Shown: positions 18,000-27,488, numbered from the stretch's first letter. The stretch: 64,000 nt of DNA from Sphingosinicella microcystinivorans (GCF_003634215.1 NZ_RBWX01000011.1:1-64000); one strand, 5' to 3'. Numbers and translations are program-made. Notes: a model not told the origin generated them from the letters alone.

Positions 18000-18959
18000 A
18001 TGAATCACAATCGCATTCTCGTGCTGGGTGCCGGCGCGGTCGGCGGATATTTCGGCGGTCGGATGCTGGCGGCGGGGCGCGATGTCACCTTCCTCGTCAG
18101 ACCGCACCGATACGAGCGGTTGCGGGCATCTGGCCTGCGAATCAGCAGCGGCCACGGCGACCTGCATTTCGCCGACCCGCCGCTGGCAAGGACAGGCGAC
18201 ACGCTCGGCGTCTTCGACACCGTGCTCATCGCCTGCAAGGCCTATGATCTCGACTCGGCGATCGCGGCCGTCAGGCCTGCAGTCGGTCCGGAGACGGCCA
18301 TCCTGCCGCTTCTCAACGGCATGGCGCATATCGGCAGGCTTCAGGACGTTTTCGGGCGGGAGGCGATCGTCGGCGGCCTGTGCCATATCGGCGTCATGCT
18401 CGATGGCGACGGAGGCGTCCGGCACTTCGACGATCGCCACCGGCTGTCCTACGGCGAACTGGACGGCCGCCGCTCGGATCGCATCGAGCGCCTGCACGAG
18501 ACGCTGGACGGATGTGGTTTCGACAACCGCCTGTCCCCGGACATCCTGCGGGATCTCTGGGAAAAATGGGTTCTGCTGTCCTCGCTTGCAGGGGTAACAT
18601 GCCTGATGCGGGGGCAGGTGGGCGATGTGGTGGCAGCGGACGGGCAGGCCTTTGCGCGCGCCTTGCTCGTGGAATGTGCCGCGGTCGCCACGGCGGCGGG
18701 CTTTCCGCCCAGCGAGGCCTGTCTCCAGACCGGCGACGCGGCGCTGACCGCCGCAGGGTCCGAGAACGCGGCCTCCACCTTCCGCGACATCGACCGCGGC
18801 GGCCCGACCGAGGGCGATCATGTGGTCGGCGACCTTGTGGCGCGCGGCCGTGCGCTCGGGTGCGACATGGCGCTGCTGCCCCTGGTCGACCTTCATTTCA
18901 GGACCTACGCCGCGCGGCAGCACCGCGAGTCGCTCGAGCGAAGACGGGCCGGGCCGTGA
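18000..18959 (+). CDS. Ketopantoate reductase (ApbA/PanE) family oxidoreductase
   Basis: This 319-residue NADP-dependent reductase of the ApbA/PanE family has the N-terminal Rossmann motif GAGAVGGYFG, the catalytic-lysine segment LIACKAYD, LLNGMAH in the middle and a helical C-terminal domain ending near LPLVDLHFRTY. True PanE makes pantoate for coenzyme A. Here the gene is inside a catabolic island and overlaps an enolase-superfamily gene, so reduction of another 2-oxo acid is more likely. It starts at ATG 18000, immediately after GGGAGAGCC, and ends in TGATG shared with the next start codon. Confidence 0.85.
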   Translation: MNHNRILVLGAGAVGGYFGGRMLAAGRDVTFLVRPHRYERLRASGLRISSGHGDLHFADPPLARTGDTLGVFDTVLIACKAYDLDSAIAAVRPAVGPETAILPLLNGMAHIGRLQDVFGREAIVGGLCHIGVMLDGDGGVRHFDDRHRLSYGELDGRRSDRIERLHETLDGCGFDNRLSPDILRDLWEKWVLLSSLAGVTCLMRGQVGDVVAADGQAFARALLVECAAVATAAGFPPSEACLQTGDAALTAAGSENAASTFRDIDRGGPTEGDHVVGDLVARGRALGCDMALLPLVDLHFRTYAARQHRESLERRRAGP

Positions 18960-20053
18960 TGGACGTGGCCCCACCCTCCGTTACGGCACGCGCGCTCGAT
19001 CTGCGCTATTGCGAAGTGCCATTGCGGCGTCCGATCCGCACCGCGAACGGCACGGTCGCCGAGGCCGGACTGCTGCTGTTCGATCTCAGGACGGATGAAG
19101 GCGTCACCGGGCAAAGCTACATCTTCTGCTATCGCAGGAGCGCGGCAGCCGGGATCATGGCGATCGCGCACGACGCAGCGGGGATTTGTGCCGGTCGGGC
19201 ACTGGAGCCGCAGGCCGCATCCGCCCTAGTGGCGCGGTCCTTCATCCTCATCGGCCTGACAGGGTTGGTCCGGATGGCGCTGTCGGGTCTCGACATGGCG
19301 ATATGGGACGCCTCAGCCAAACTTGCCGGCCAGTCGCTGGCCCGCCTGATCGGTGCCGGGCCCCGGCGGCTCAGAAGCTACAATTCGGCGGGCCTCTGCA
19401 TCGCGTCGGTCGACACGGTGGGTGAAGAAGCACGCGAGCTGACGCAGTCCTTCGCCGGGGTGAAGGTCCGTCTGGGCTATGCCAGCGCGGAAGAGGATCT
19501 GGAGATCGTGTCCGCGATCCGGAACGCGCTTCCGGCCGGGGCGGCGATACTGGCCGACTACAACCAGGCGCTCGACCTTCCCGAGGCGCTGAAACGCTGT
19601 CACATCCTCGACCAGAGCGGGCTTGCCTGGATCGAGGAGCCGCTGCCCCATGCCGACTGGGCATCCTATGTCCGGCTCGCGCGCACATTCGCCACGCCGA
19701 TCCAGCTGGGCGAGAATCTGCACGACGGCATCGAGTTGCGGGCCGGCTTGGAGGCCGGCTGGAAGGGGCCGATCATGCTCGACGCCGCGCGGATCGGCGG
19801 CGTGACGGGCTGGCTGCACGCGACGAAGAACCTGCCGCCGACAACACGGGTCTCCTCTCACCTCTTTCCGGAGGTGTCCGCGCACCTTCTCGCTGTCACG
19901 CCCGGCGCTGACTGGCACGAGCATATCGACTGGGCCGCGCCGCTGCTGCACGAGCCGCTGACCGCCGAGGCCGGGCATGTGATCGCCCCCGATCGGCCGG
20001 GCATCGGCCTGCTGTGGGACCAAGCCGCGGTCGCGCGTTACCGCGTACATTAG
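18959..20053 (+). CDS. Mandelate racemase/muconate-lactonizing (enolase superfamily) enzyme
   Basis: This is an enolase-superfamily protein of 364 residues. Its ATG overlaps the previous TGA. The barrel carries a KVR segment (GVKVRLG) at the base position, metal ligands in ADYNQALD, IEEPLPHAD and GENLHDG, and a C-terminal DAARIGG Asp paired with the His in SSHLFPEVSAHL. That His-Asp dyad marks the mandelate racemase subgroup, which abstracts protons alpha to a carboxylate to racemise or dehydrate. The first KxK lysine is retained while the second is Arg. It may invert or dehydrate a 2-hydroxy acid, perhaps the product of the neighbouring reductase. Confidence 0.85.
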   Translation: MDVAPPSVTARALDLRYCEVPLRRPIRTANGTVAEAGLLLFDLRTDEGVTGQSYIFCYRRSAAAGIMAIAHDAAGICAGRALEPQAASALVARSFILIGLTGLVRMALSGLDMAIWDASAKLAGQSLARLIGAGPRRLRSYNSAGLCIASVDTVGEEARELTQSFAGVKVRLGYASAEEDLEIVSAIRNALPAGAAILADYNQALDLPEALKRCHILDQSGLAWIEEPLPHADWASYVRLARTFATPIQLGENLHDGIELRAGLEAGWKGPIMLDAARIGGVTGWLHATKNLPPTTRVSSHLFPEVSAHLLAVTPGADWHEHIDWAAPLLHEPLTAEAGHVIAPDRPGIGLLWDQAAVARYRVH

Positions 20054-20109
20054 GAGGGAGCCGTTACGCCGTCGCGATCATCCCGGCCCTGCCGCGCCCC
20101 CGTCGCTGC

Positions 20110-21063
20110 TCAGAACCGCCAGTGCACCGGCGGCGCCCCGGCAATGGGCGACCGGAAGCGCGCCAGCGTGCGTCCGTGCAGCGAACCGAGCACGATCGTC
20201 GAAAGGTCGCCGTCGCAAAAGGCCATGCTCGAAATGTTGTTGAGCCGTTCACCGCCACCCCCTTCCATCATGTCCGGGGCGAAGGTGCCGCCGGCGAAGG
20301 CGGCCTCGATCGCGGCGGTGAAGCCGGAATTTTCGTCGCGAAGCATTACCGTCTGCCCGCCATCGGCCGCGACCCGGATCAACAGGTTGCTGATCACGCT
20401 CACCACCCAGAAGCCGCCTTGCGCATCGAAGGCCAGCCCGTCGGGGAAGATGCCCGCCCCGAACTGCGCCACGGTTTCGCGCGCGCCCAGATCGCCGTTC
20501 GCCAGGATGGGAAACCGGCTCGTCCGCCGCAGCGCCGTCTCGTTGACGTACAGCCAGCCGCCGTCGGGGCTCGGCACGGCTTCGTTGGTCCAGGCCAGCC
20601 CGTCCTTGACGACCCTGGCCGCGCCGCGGTCGAGCAACACGATGAACCCGTCGGCCCGGTCGGGGCGGAAATGCCGCCAGCGGGGATTGGCGACCGTGCT
20701 GACGGTGATCCAGACGCGTCCGGCGCGGTCGACGCTGACGAAGTTCAGCGCCGGGAGGGGCTTGCCGTCGACTTCGAGCAGCAACGGTTCCAGATCGCCG
20801 TCGAGCGACATCCGCCAGAGACCGCCGGTGTCCCCGACATTGGCGATCAGCAGCGACCGGTCCGGCGCCAGCGCAATGCCGTTGGGCATGAAACCGCGGG
20901 GCGCGGAGCGCGGCCGGATCAGCCGGGTTTCGCCGCGTTCGATCCAGGTGACGCCCTCGACATGGCTCGCGAATATCTCACCGCGCGCGGTCGCGAGAAC
21001 CGATTCCGGCCTGGCGAGGCCCGTTCCGATCGCATCGACCGGGACGATATCGCTGAGTTGCAT
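20110..21063 (-). CDS. SMP-30/gluconolactonase-like beta-propeller hydrolase
   Basis: This 317-residue protein has the SMP-30/gluconolactonase/LRE-like six-bladed propeller pattern. Visible family stretches include the N-terminal LARPESVLATARGEIFASH with the metal-binding Glu, FMPNGIALAPD, TNEAVPSPDGGWLYVNET and FPDGLAFDAQGGFWV. Members hydrolyse lactones or organophosphates with a divalent metal. The start at 21063 follows GGAGGTG. It converges with the enolase-superfamily gene and is divergent from the M1 peptidase; the 98-base gap between the last two has no recognisable operator. A lactone formed by ring or side-chain oxidation would fit. Confidence 0.8.
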   Translation of the reverse strand: MQLSDIVPVDAIGTGLARPESVLATARGEIFASHVEGVTWIERGETRLIRPRSAPRGFMPNGIALAPDRSLLIANVGDTGGLWRMSLDGDLEPLLLEVDGKPLPALNFVSVDRAGRVWITVSTVANPRWRHFRPDRADGFIVLLDRGAARVVKDGLAWTNEAVPSPDGGWLYVNETALRRTSRFPILANGDLGARETVAQFGAGIFPDGLAFDAQGGFWVVSVISNLLIRVAADGGQTVMLRDENSGFTAAIEAAFAGGTFAPDMMEGGGGERLNNISSMAFCDGDLSTIVLGSLHGRTLARFRSPIAGAPPVHWRF

Positions 21064-21161
21064 CGTCAAAGCACACCTCCGTTGCAGGCCAGGCTTCGGG
21101 CGCATGGACGCCCGACGCCCGGCGGCGCGGTATTGAAGCCAGTGGAATGGGAGTTCGAGTT

Positions 21162-23831
21162 ATGGAAGCGACAAAATCGGTCAATGTCCCTCTTGTCAAG
21201 CGTTCCGACTATAGCGCGCCGGATTACTGGTTCGACCATACGAACCTCGAGTTCGACCTCGACGCCGTCAAGACTCGCGTCAGTTCGCGCATCGCCGTGC
21301 GGCGCAACGAGGACGTCGACTCCAAGGGCAATCCGCTCGTCCTGAACGGCGAAGGCCTCGACCTGATCTCGGTCGCCATCGATGGCCGTGTCCTGTCGGG
21401 CAATGCCTATATCGAGAGCGACGGCCTGCTGACCATCTTCGACGTGCCCGACATGTTCACGCTCGAGATCGTCAACGATGTCACGGTCGAGGGGAACACG
21501 TCGATCATGGGCCTGTGCGCCTCCTATGACGGCGAGATCTTTTCCCAGTGCGAAGCGGAGGCGTTCCGGAAGATCGCCTATTACCAGGATCGCCCCGACG
21601 TCCTTTCCCGCTATACGGTGACGCTGCGCGCCGACAAGGCGAAGTATCCGATCCTGCTGTCGAACGGCAATTTCTTCGAAGCGGGCGATCTTGAGGACGG
21701 CCGCCACTGGGCGACATGGCACGACCCCTTCGTCAAGCCCTGCTACATCTTCGCGCTGCTCGCGGGCGATCTGAAACGGACGACCGAAACGTATCGCACC
21801 ATATCGGGCAAGGATGTCGAGGTGTCGATCTATGCCAGCCCGGAAAGCATCGACATGTGCAGCCATTCGATGGACTTCCTGCTCAAGGCGATGAAGTGGG
21901 ACGAGGATGTGTTCGGCCGCGAATATGACCTCGACGTCTATAATGTCGGCATCCTCAACGGCGGGCCTGGCGCGATGGAGAACAAGGGGCTGAACCTGTT
22001 CGATCCCAACTGGATCGTTGCAGATCCCACGAATACGTCCGACGACGAGTACGAGTATCGCAAGAAGACCACGGCCCACGAATACTTCCACAACTGGAGC
22101 GGCGACAAGGTCACCATCCGCAACTGGTTCCAGGTATCGCTGAAGGAAGGTCTGACGCGGTTTCGCGACCAGCTGTTCCTCGCCGACGTGACCGAGTTCG
22201 GATCGGTGCGCATTAACATGTGCCGCCACATCCGCAACAACCAGTTCACCGAGGACGACAGCCCCACCGCGCATCCGATCATCTGGGATGCCTATATCGA
22301 ACCGCGCAACCTCTTCACCAACACGGTCTACGACAAGGGCCAGGAATGCATGTTCATGCTGATGTGGATGGTCGGGCGGCCCCGCTTCTGCGAGGTCGTC
22401 GCCGCCTTCTTCGACCGTTACGACGGCACCGCGGCGACCATCGAGGAGTTTCTGGGCTGCTACGAGGAGGAGAGCGGCATCGATCTCTCGCAGTTCCGGC
22501 GCTGGTTCTATCAGGCCGGGACGACCGAAGTCAGCATCGCGACCGAGTATGACGAGGCGGCGGGGGAGTTCCATATCGACCTGGCGCAGGAAACGACGCA
22601 GACCCCCGGCGAACGGACCAAGCAGCCACTTCACATTCCGCTCGCGGTTGCGTTGCTCGACCATCGGGGACAGGAAATGCCGGCCCGTCTCGCCGGCGAA
22701 AACGGCGTGCCGCAGCCGGGTACGCGCGTGATCGATTTCACCGAGCGTCGCCAGCGCGTCACCTTCATCGGTGTCAACGAACGCCCGGTGCTGTCGCGCC
22801 ACCGCTATTTCTCGGCGCCGGTGCGGATCAAGGATGACCCGCAGGACGCCGATCTGGCGCATCTGGTCCGCTACGATCAGGACATCTTCGCTCGATGGGA
22901 TGCCGGGCAGTCCTACGCGGCCCGCGTCATTCTCCGGGACGTCGCCCGGCTGGCCGAGGGACAGACGCCCGCCGTCGACGACGCCTTCGTCGCGGCCTTC
23001 CTGTCGCCGCTTGACGATCAGCGGCTGTCGCCGCGGCTGCGCGCCGATCTTCTGGGGCTTCCCGACGAGCGGACGATCGGCGAGTGGATGGACGTGTTCG
23101 ACGTCGACGGGGTGCATGAGGCCTGGGCGTTCACCGCGCAGGCCGTCGCCCGCAAGGGTGCCGATCTGCTGCTCAAGGCCTACGAGCAAAATGGCGGCAC
23201 CGGACCTTACGACCTGGCGCCGGAAACGGTCGGCAAGCGCAAGCTGCGCAACGTGGCGCTCGATTATCTCGTCCGCCTGGGCGAGCCCGACATGCTCGAC
23301 CTCGCGCTCAGGCAGGTGAAGGACTCAAGGAATATCACCGAGCAATATGTGGCGCTCAAGATCCTGTGCGCGACGGGCTCCGAACAGAAGGCGGAGGCGA
23401 TCGAGATCTATCGCGACCGCTGGAAACATGATCAGCTCGCGACGGACAAATGGTATCGGGCGCAGGCTGCGGCGGCGCGGTCGGATACCGCGGCGCGCGT
23501 CGAGGAACTGATGTCGGCCGACGACTTCAACCTCAAGCTTTTCAGCCGGTGCTTCAGCATCTGCGAACAGTTCTTCTACTTCAACCATTACGGCGTGCAC
23601 GAGCCGACGGGCGAAGGCTATCGAGTCTATGCCGAACAGATGATCCGGGTCGATCATGTCGTGCCGCTGCTGTCGAACTGGACGGTTTCCCGCTCGGGAT
23701 TCTCGCGCTGGCGGCGATATGATCCGCGCCGTCAGGAGTTGATCAAGCTGGCCTTCAGGACGATGCGCGACGCCGAAGGCGTCTCCAAGGGCCTGATCGA
23801 GCTGTGCGACAAGGCGCTGGCGGAGGAATGA
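21162..23831 (+). CDS. M1 family aminopeptidase (PepN-type)
   Basis: This PepN-type zinc aminopeptidase has 889 residues and removes N-terminal amino acids from peptides in the cytoplasm. The substrate-binding GAMEN motif (GGPGAMENKGLN) lies near residue 270. The zinc motif HEYFH is near residues 306-310, with the third ligand Glu in SLKEGLTRF near 329, giving the usual HExxH-18-E arrangement. The C-terminal helical domain is complete. PepN is usually a housekeeping gene, so a copy between catabolic genes may be a paralogue specialised for the peptide part of the substrate. ATG 21162 follows GGGAG. No operator motif was found immediately upstream. Confidence 0.9.
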   Translation: MEATKSVNVPLVKRSDYSAPDYWFDHTNLEFDLDAVKTRVSSRIAVRRNEDVDSKGNPLVLNGEGLDLISVAIDGRVLSGNAYIESDGLLTIFDVPDMFTLEIVNDVTVEGNTSIMGLCASYDGEIFSQCEAEAFRKIAYYQDRPDVLSRYTVTLRADKAKYPILLSNGNFFEAGDLEDGRHWATWHDPFVKPCYIFALLAGDLKRTTETYRTISGKDVEVSIYASPESIDMCSHSMDFLLKAMKWDEDVFGREYDLDVYNVGILNGGPGAMENKGLNLFDPNWIVADPTNTSDDEYEYRKKTTAHEYFHNWSGDKVTIRNWFQVSLKEGLTRFRDQLFLADVTEFGSVRINMCRHIRNNQFTEDDSPTAHPIIWDAYIEPRNLFTNTVYDKGQECMFMLMWMVGRPRFCEVVAAFFDRYDGTAATIEEFLGCYEEESGIDLSQFRRWFYQAGTTEVSIATEYDEAAGEFHIDLAQETTQTPGERTKQPLHIPLAVALLDHRGQEMPARLAGENGVPQPGTRVIDFTERRQRVTFIGVNERPVLSRHRYFSAPVRIKDDPQDADLAHLVRYDQDIFARWDAGQSYAARVILRDVARLAEGQTPAVDDAFVAAFLSPLDDQRLSPRLRADLLGLPDERTIGEWMDVFDVDGVHEAWAFTAQAVARKGADLLLKAYEQNGGTGPYDLAPETVGKRKLRNVALDYLVRLGEPDMLDLALRQVKDSRNITEQYVALKILCATGSEQKAEAIEIYRDRWKHDQLATDKWYRAQAAAARSDTAARVEELMSADDFNLKLFSRCFSICEQFFYFNHYGVHEPTGEGYRVYAEQMIRVDHVVPLLSNWTVSRSGFSRWRRYDPRRQELIKLAFRTMRDAEGVSKGLIELCDKALAEE

Positions 23832-23847
23832 GGACGGCGCGTGGCGG

Positions 23848-24234
23848 TCAGCCGACCGCCACGCCTTCGATCTCGACTCGCCACAGGGGATCGCCGAGCT
23901 TGACCACGGTGACGAGGGTAACCGCCGGCGTGATGTCGCCGAGCATTTCGGCATGGGTGCGCCCATAGATGCCGGTATCCGCCTCGGGCGTCACGAAAAT
24001 GTTCATCTTGACGATGTTGGACGCGTCCATGCCCGCGGCGTCGAGGACGGCGAGGAAGTTCTTCAGGGCAGTGCGCACCTGGTCTGGATAGTCGGCAACC
24101 GTCTGGCCGTCCGCGCCGACCCCGACCTGGCCGGATATGTAGAGGATGCGCCCCGTTCCGCTTACTTCCACGCCGTGCGAATAGCCGTGCGGGACGGTGC
24201 CCACCGTGGCCGGATTGTGCTTGGTCATGCGCAT
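23848..24234 (-). CDS. RidA family protein (1 of 3 in the island)
   Basis: This RidA/YjgF/YER057c-type protein of about 128 residues has the family pattern ILYISGQVGVGADGQ, LDAAGMDASNIVKMNIFVT and a C-terminal VEIEGVAVG. RidA proteins hydrolyse reactive enamine or imine intermediates released by PLP enzymes, and related forms act in catabolic pathways. The usual conserved Arg that binds the substrate carboxylate is not obvious here, so this may be a non-canonical subgroup. ATG 24234 follows GGGAGAGG; ATG 24228 is an alternative. It is divergent from the class III aminotransferase gene across operator site 6, which fits a role in clearing that enzyme's products. Confidence 0.85.
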   Translation of the reverse strand: MRMTKHNPATVGTVPHGYSHGVEVSGTGRILYISGQVGVGADGQTVADYPDQVRTALKNFLAVLDAAGMDASNIVKMNIFVTPEADTGIYGRTHAEMLGDITPAVTLVTVVKLGDPLWRVEIEGVAVG

Positions 24235-24354
24235 GGTCCTCTCCCACTTTCTCGCGGCTGCCGGTGCCGGCGCGGTGTCGCCGGGGGCCGCGGCCCGGCT
24301 GCGATTTCTCGATGCGATCGTGCATTCACCTGTTGCGAACTCGGCGGCGGCATT

Positions 24355-24372
24355 ATAGAATAGCAATTCTAT
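24355..24372. promoter_or_regulatory. Candidate TetR operator, site 6 (perfect match)
   Basis: ATAGAATAGCAATTCTAT matches all 14 conserved positions. It lies between the divergent ridA-like gene and the aminotransferase gene, 42 bases before the latter's start. Confidence 0.8.
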
Positions 24373-24413
24373 TTTTGTCCAGCCTGCAATGGCGCTCTGG
24401 AGGAGAGGAACTC

Positions 24414-25754
24414 ATGTTTCCGGATAACAACAGCAGATCGGCGCAGCTCTACCGGGAAGCGCGGAACGTCATTCCCGGCGGCAATTCCCGCGTAGCTGTC
24501 TACTATCCGCCCTACCCCGTCTACATCGCCAAGGGCGAAGGCTGTCGGCTGACCGACGTCGACGGCGTCGAACGGATCGACTTCATCAACAACATGACCG
24601 CGATTGTCGCCGGACATTCGCATCCCAAGGTGGTGGAGGCGGTCACGCGCCAGGCGCAGTCGGTCATGGGGGTCGGTGCGCCGCACGAAAACGAGGTGCG
24701 CCTTGCCGAGATGATTTGCGAACGGGTCGCGGGCGTGGAGCAAATCCGCTTCACCAATTCGGGCACCGAAGGCATCATGTACGCGATCCGGACAGCGCGC
24801 GCTTATTCCGGGCGCAACAAGGTCGCGCGGGTCGAGGGCGCCTATCATGGCGGCTCCGACCTCATGGAAACCAGCCAGTCAGGATCGACCCCGGACACCT
24901 GGGGTCCGGCCGAGCGCCCGAACACGACCCGCGTCGATACCGGTGTCGGCAGCGAGGTGATCGACGAGGTGATCACGCTGCCGATGAACGACGTCGCGGC
25001 CGCGAAGGCGATCCTGAGCGATCATGCCAGCGATCTGGCCGCGGTCATCCTCGACCCCTTCACTCCGCGGCTGGGCTTCATCAGGGCGAGCGACGAATTC
25101 CTCGCCTATCTTCGGGAGTTCACGCGGAGTAACGGTTCCGTTCTCATTTTCGATGAAGTGATGACGTTCCGCTCCGGTTATCACGGGGCGCAGGGACAGG
25201 TCGGCGTCGTTCCCGACCTCACCACCTTCGGCAAGGTGATCGGCGGCGGGCTTCCGGTCGGCGCGGTCGGCGGGCTGCGCGAGTTCATGGCGGTGTTCGA
25301 CCAGCATGACTCGCGCCATCGTGTCTATCACTCGGGCACCTACAACGCCAATCCCATGACAACTGCGGCCGGTGCCGCGGCACTCGGCGTGATGACGCCC
25401 GACGCCTACGACCATATCAACCGGCTTGGCGAGCGGCTGCGTGCGGGACTGCGCGCCGCGCTCAGGAATGCGGACATGCCGGGGTGCGTTCAGGGCGTCG
25501 GATCGCTGACGTACATGCACATCGGCGACGAAGGCCCGATCACCGATCATCGCGTCCGCGTGGGCATGAATCACGACGCCGAAGCACACTCGCTGCTCCA
25601 CGTGCATCTCCTGAACAACGGCGTGCTCACCGCCGAAGGTCAGGCATGGTTCACCTCTCTGCCGATGAAGGACAGCGACATCGATTTCGCGGTCGATCAG
25701 GTCGAGGCAGGGCTTAAGCAGGTTCAGGTCGGCAGACGCGCGCTCGCTTCCTAG
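24414..25754 (+). CDS. Class III aminotransferase resembling beta-amino-acid transaminases
   Basis: This PLP fold-type I class III aminotransferase has 446 residues and follows a strong GGAGGAGAGG site. The N-terminal pattern PGGNSRVAVYYPPYPVYIAKGEG and the RFTNSGTEG segment recall the beta-phenylalanine aminotransferase of Variovorax (PGANSR...FYAPFPLTIARGEG, RFTNSGTEA). The cofactor Asp is in FDEVMTFR and the PLP lysine in TTFGKVIGGGLP. Glutamate-1-semialdehyde aminomutase is a close relative and an alternative annotation, but the biosynthetic enzyme would not be expected here. A likely role is removing the amino group of a beta-amino acid to give a 3-oxo acid that can enter CoA-dependent breakdown. 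Confidence 0.82.
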   Translation: MFPDNNSRSAQLYREARNVIPGGNSRVAVYYPPYPVYIAKGEGCRLTDVDGVERIDFINNMTAIVAGHSHPKVVEAVTRQAQSVMGVGAPHENEVRLAEMICERVAGVEQIRFTNSGTEGIMYAIRTARAYSGRNKVARVEGAYHGGSDLMETSQSGSTPDTWGPAERPNTTRVDTGVGSEVIDEVITLPMNDVAAAKAILSDHASDLAAVILDPFTPRLGFIRASDEFLAYLREFTRSNGSVLIFDEVMTFRSGYHGAQGQVGVVPDLTTFGKVIGGGLPVGAVGGLREFMAVFDQHDSRHRVYHSGTYNANPMTTAAGAAALGVMTPDAYDHINRLGERLRAGLRAALRNADMPGCVQGVGSLTYMHIGDEGPITDHRVRVGMNHDAEAHSLLHVHLLNNGVLTAEGQAWFTSLPMKDSDIDFAVDQVEAGLKQVQVGRRALAS

Positions 25755-25849
25755 ACGTCGATCCACAGAGCCGGATCCACGATCGCGATCTTTCCGGGCT
25801 GGAGATCAGTCCGGAACGTCAATCGGGTTCTCGCGCGGGGACGGGGCTT

Positions 25850-26578
25850 TCAACGCTGCGAACGATCGACGACCGCGTCGGCGAGGCAAAGCAGCGTGTC
25901 GATCCGTGCAGGACCCAAGCCGGCCGCAGCGTCGAGCGCGACCGGGATCTCGGTGCATCCCAGGATGATCGCCTGCGCACCGCGATCGGCCAGGTCGCGT
26001 TCGGCCATTGCAAATTTCGCCGCACCGGCGGCGATCTGCCCCGCCTTCACGAGCCCGATGCCGGACATCACCTCTGCCTGCAGTTCCTCGCTCAGGGCGA
26101 GGCAGGTTCGCCCGACGTCCGCCAGCGGCTGCGCGTAGATGCCGCTGGAGACGGTGCCCGTCGTGGCGAGCAGCCCGACCGGCCCGGTCGGTGCGACCTC
26201 CCCAATGGCCTTCAGCGTCGCCTGAACCATGCTGACGAAGGGGATGTCGACCTCCCCGGCCAGCCGCGCGTGCCAGTAATGCGCAGTGTTGCAGGGCATG
26301 GCCAGCATCGCGGCCCCGCAGTCGCGAAGATAGCGGGCCGACGCCACGAGCGCGGGAAACGGATCGGGACCCGATCCCAGCAGAAACGCTGTCCGGTCCG
26401 GGACGAAGTTCGCCGAGAATGTCAGCGCCGGAATGTGATCCTGGTCCCGCCGGGCCGGCGTCCGCTCAACCAGCTTGCGCAGAAAATCGGCCGTGGCGAG
26501 CGGTCCCATTCCACCCAGGACCCCGAGCACCGGCCCGTCGCCCGGCGAGCGCCTGACCGCGTCGAGCGCCGTTTCCAT
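25850..26578 (-). CDS. Aspartate/glutamate racemase family protein
   Basis: This cofactor-independent racemase-family protein has 242 residues. It opens with VLGVLGGMGPLATADF. The two catalytic cysteines are in AMPCNTAHY and ILGCTEIP, one at each side of the active site. Family members interconvert D- and L-Asp or Glu, and some racemise other amino acids. If the substrate is a peptide containing D-acidic residues, this enzyme would make them available to central metabolism. It is divergent from the dioxygenase gene, and operator site 7 begins 17 bases upstream of its start. Confidence 0.87.
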   Translation of the reverse strand: METALDAVRRSPGDGPVLGVLGGMGPLATADFLRKLVERTPARRDQDHIPALTFSANFVPDRTAFLLGSGPDPFPALVASARYLRDCGAAMLAMPCNTAHYWHARLAGEVDIPFVSMVQATLKAIGEVAPTGPVGLLATTGTVSSGIYAQPLADVGRTCLALSEELQAEVMSGIGLVKAGQIAAGAAKFAMAERDLADRGAQAIILGCTEIPVALDAAAGLGPARIDTLLCLADAVVDRSQR

Positions 26579-26594
26579 GCCCGCAACCCCGATT

Positions 26595-26612
26595 ATAGAA
26601 TTCTTGTTCTAT
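26595..26612. promoter_or_regulatory. Candidate TetR operator, site 7
   Basis: ATAGAATTCTTGTTCTAT matches 13 of 14 conserved positions. It lies in the divergent gap between the racemase (start 26578) and dioxygenase (start 26703) genes. Confidence 0.78.
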
Positions 26613-26702
26613 TTTTCTTTGCCTGTATGATTGCTGGAACTCAAGAAATTAATCGATGAATGGCCGGCCCGCGGCGGTTCAGGTCAGGAGGGATGAACAG
26701 CG

Positions 26703-27488
26703 ATGACGATGATCTCGGATTCCCAGGTTGCAGCTTATGAACGCGACGGGGTGGTGCACATACCGAACCCCTTCGACGATCGAAGGATCGCGGAACTGAG
26801 AGAAGCGGTCGATGAGGCGCGGGCCAATCCCGGCAAACACGCCCGGTTCTGGAAGACTGACGCCCGTCAGAGCGAATTCTACGAGGAGGCGGAAGTCGCG
26901 CAACGCTCAGCCGCGATCCGGAACTTCATCGACGACTCGCCCGCGGGCGAGGTCGCCGGACAGATCATGCGCGCGCGCCACGCCTATTGCATCTACGACC
27001 AGTTGTTCGTGAAGCAGGCGGGCGAGGTCGTTAAAGGCACCGACTGGCATCAGGACATGCCGTACATGCCGTTCGACGGCGACCAGATGTGCGTCATGTG
27101 GATGGCGCTCGACCCGGTCCCCAAGGACAATGCGCTCCAGTTCCTGCGCGGCTGGCACCGGTCCGGCCAACTCTATCAGTTCGCCACGCCGGGACATCCC
27201 GACCTCAGCCTCCCGCCCGTTCCGGACATCGACGAGAATGATCCGGAGGTGGTGAGTTTCGCATGCGAGCCGGGTGACCTTGTCATATTTCAGATGCGGA
27301 CGCTGCACGGGGCCGCAACCAGGACGAACGTCAGCGGCCAGCGCCGCGCGCTCGCCACCCGGTGGGTCGGCGACGAAGCGGTCTGCCATCTGGAAGGCCG
27401 GCTCAACGTGATCCGAAAACCCCTGCCGCTCGTCCCCGGTCGCAAGGTCGCGGCGCTGGCAATGACCCCCCAATGGTCGGCGGGCTAG
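26703..27488 (+). CDS. Phytanoyl-CoA dioxygenase (PhyH) family oxygenase
   Basis: This Fe(II)/2-oxoglutarate-dependent oxygenase of the PhyH family has 261 residues. The iron ligands are the His-x-Asp in DWHQDMPYMP and the later His in RTLHGAAT, with the 2-oxoglutarate-binding Arg a few residues downstream in TNVSGQRRAL. Family members hydroxylate the alpha carbon of branched acyl-CoAs or other small carboxylic acids. In this island it could start alpha-oxidation of a branched chain or hydroxylate an amino-acid side chain. It ends before a convergent TonB receptor gene. GGAGGG precedes the start. Confidence 0.85.
   Translation: MTMISDSQVAAYERDGVVHIPNPFDDRRIAELREAVDEARANPGKHARFWKTDARQSEFYEEAEVAQRSAAIRNFIDDSPAGEVAGQIMRARHAYCIYDQLFVKQAGEVVKGTDWHQDMPYMPFDGDQMCVMWMALDPVPKDNALQFLRGWHRSGQLYQFATPGHPDLSLPPVPDIDENDPEVVSFACEPGDLVIFQMRTLHGAATRTNVSGQRRALATRWVGDEAVCHLEGRLNVIRKPLPLVPGRKVAALAMTPQWSAG

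Noticed and set aside
21066-23189. Minus-strand open frame of about 700 codons opposite the M1 aminopeptidase
   Set aside because: No recognisable domain; it is explained by codon bias of the well-supported peptidase on the other strand.
24414-25754. Calling the class III aminotransferase hemL (glutamate-1-semialdehyde aminomutase)
   Set aside because: The N-terminal substrate-binding pattern resembles beta-amino-acid transaminases more, and a haem-synthesis gene would not be expected under the island operator.
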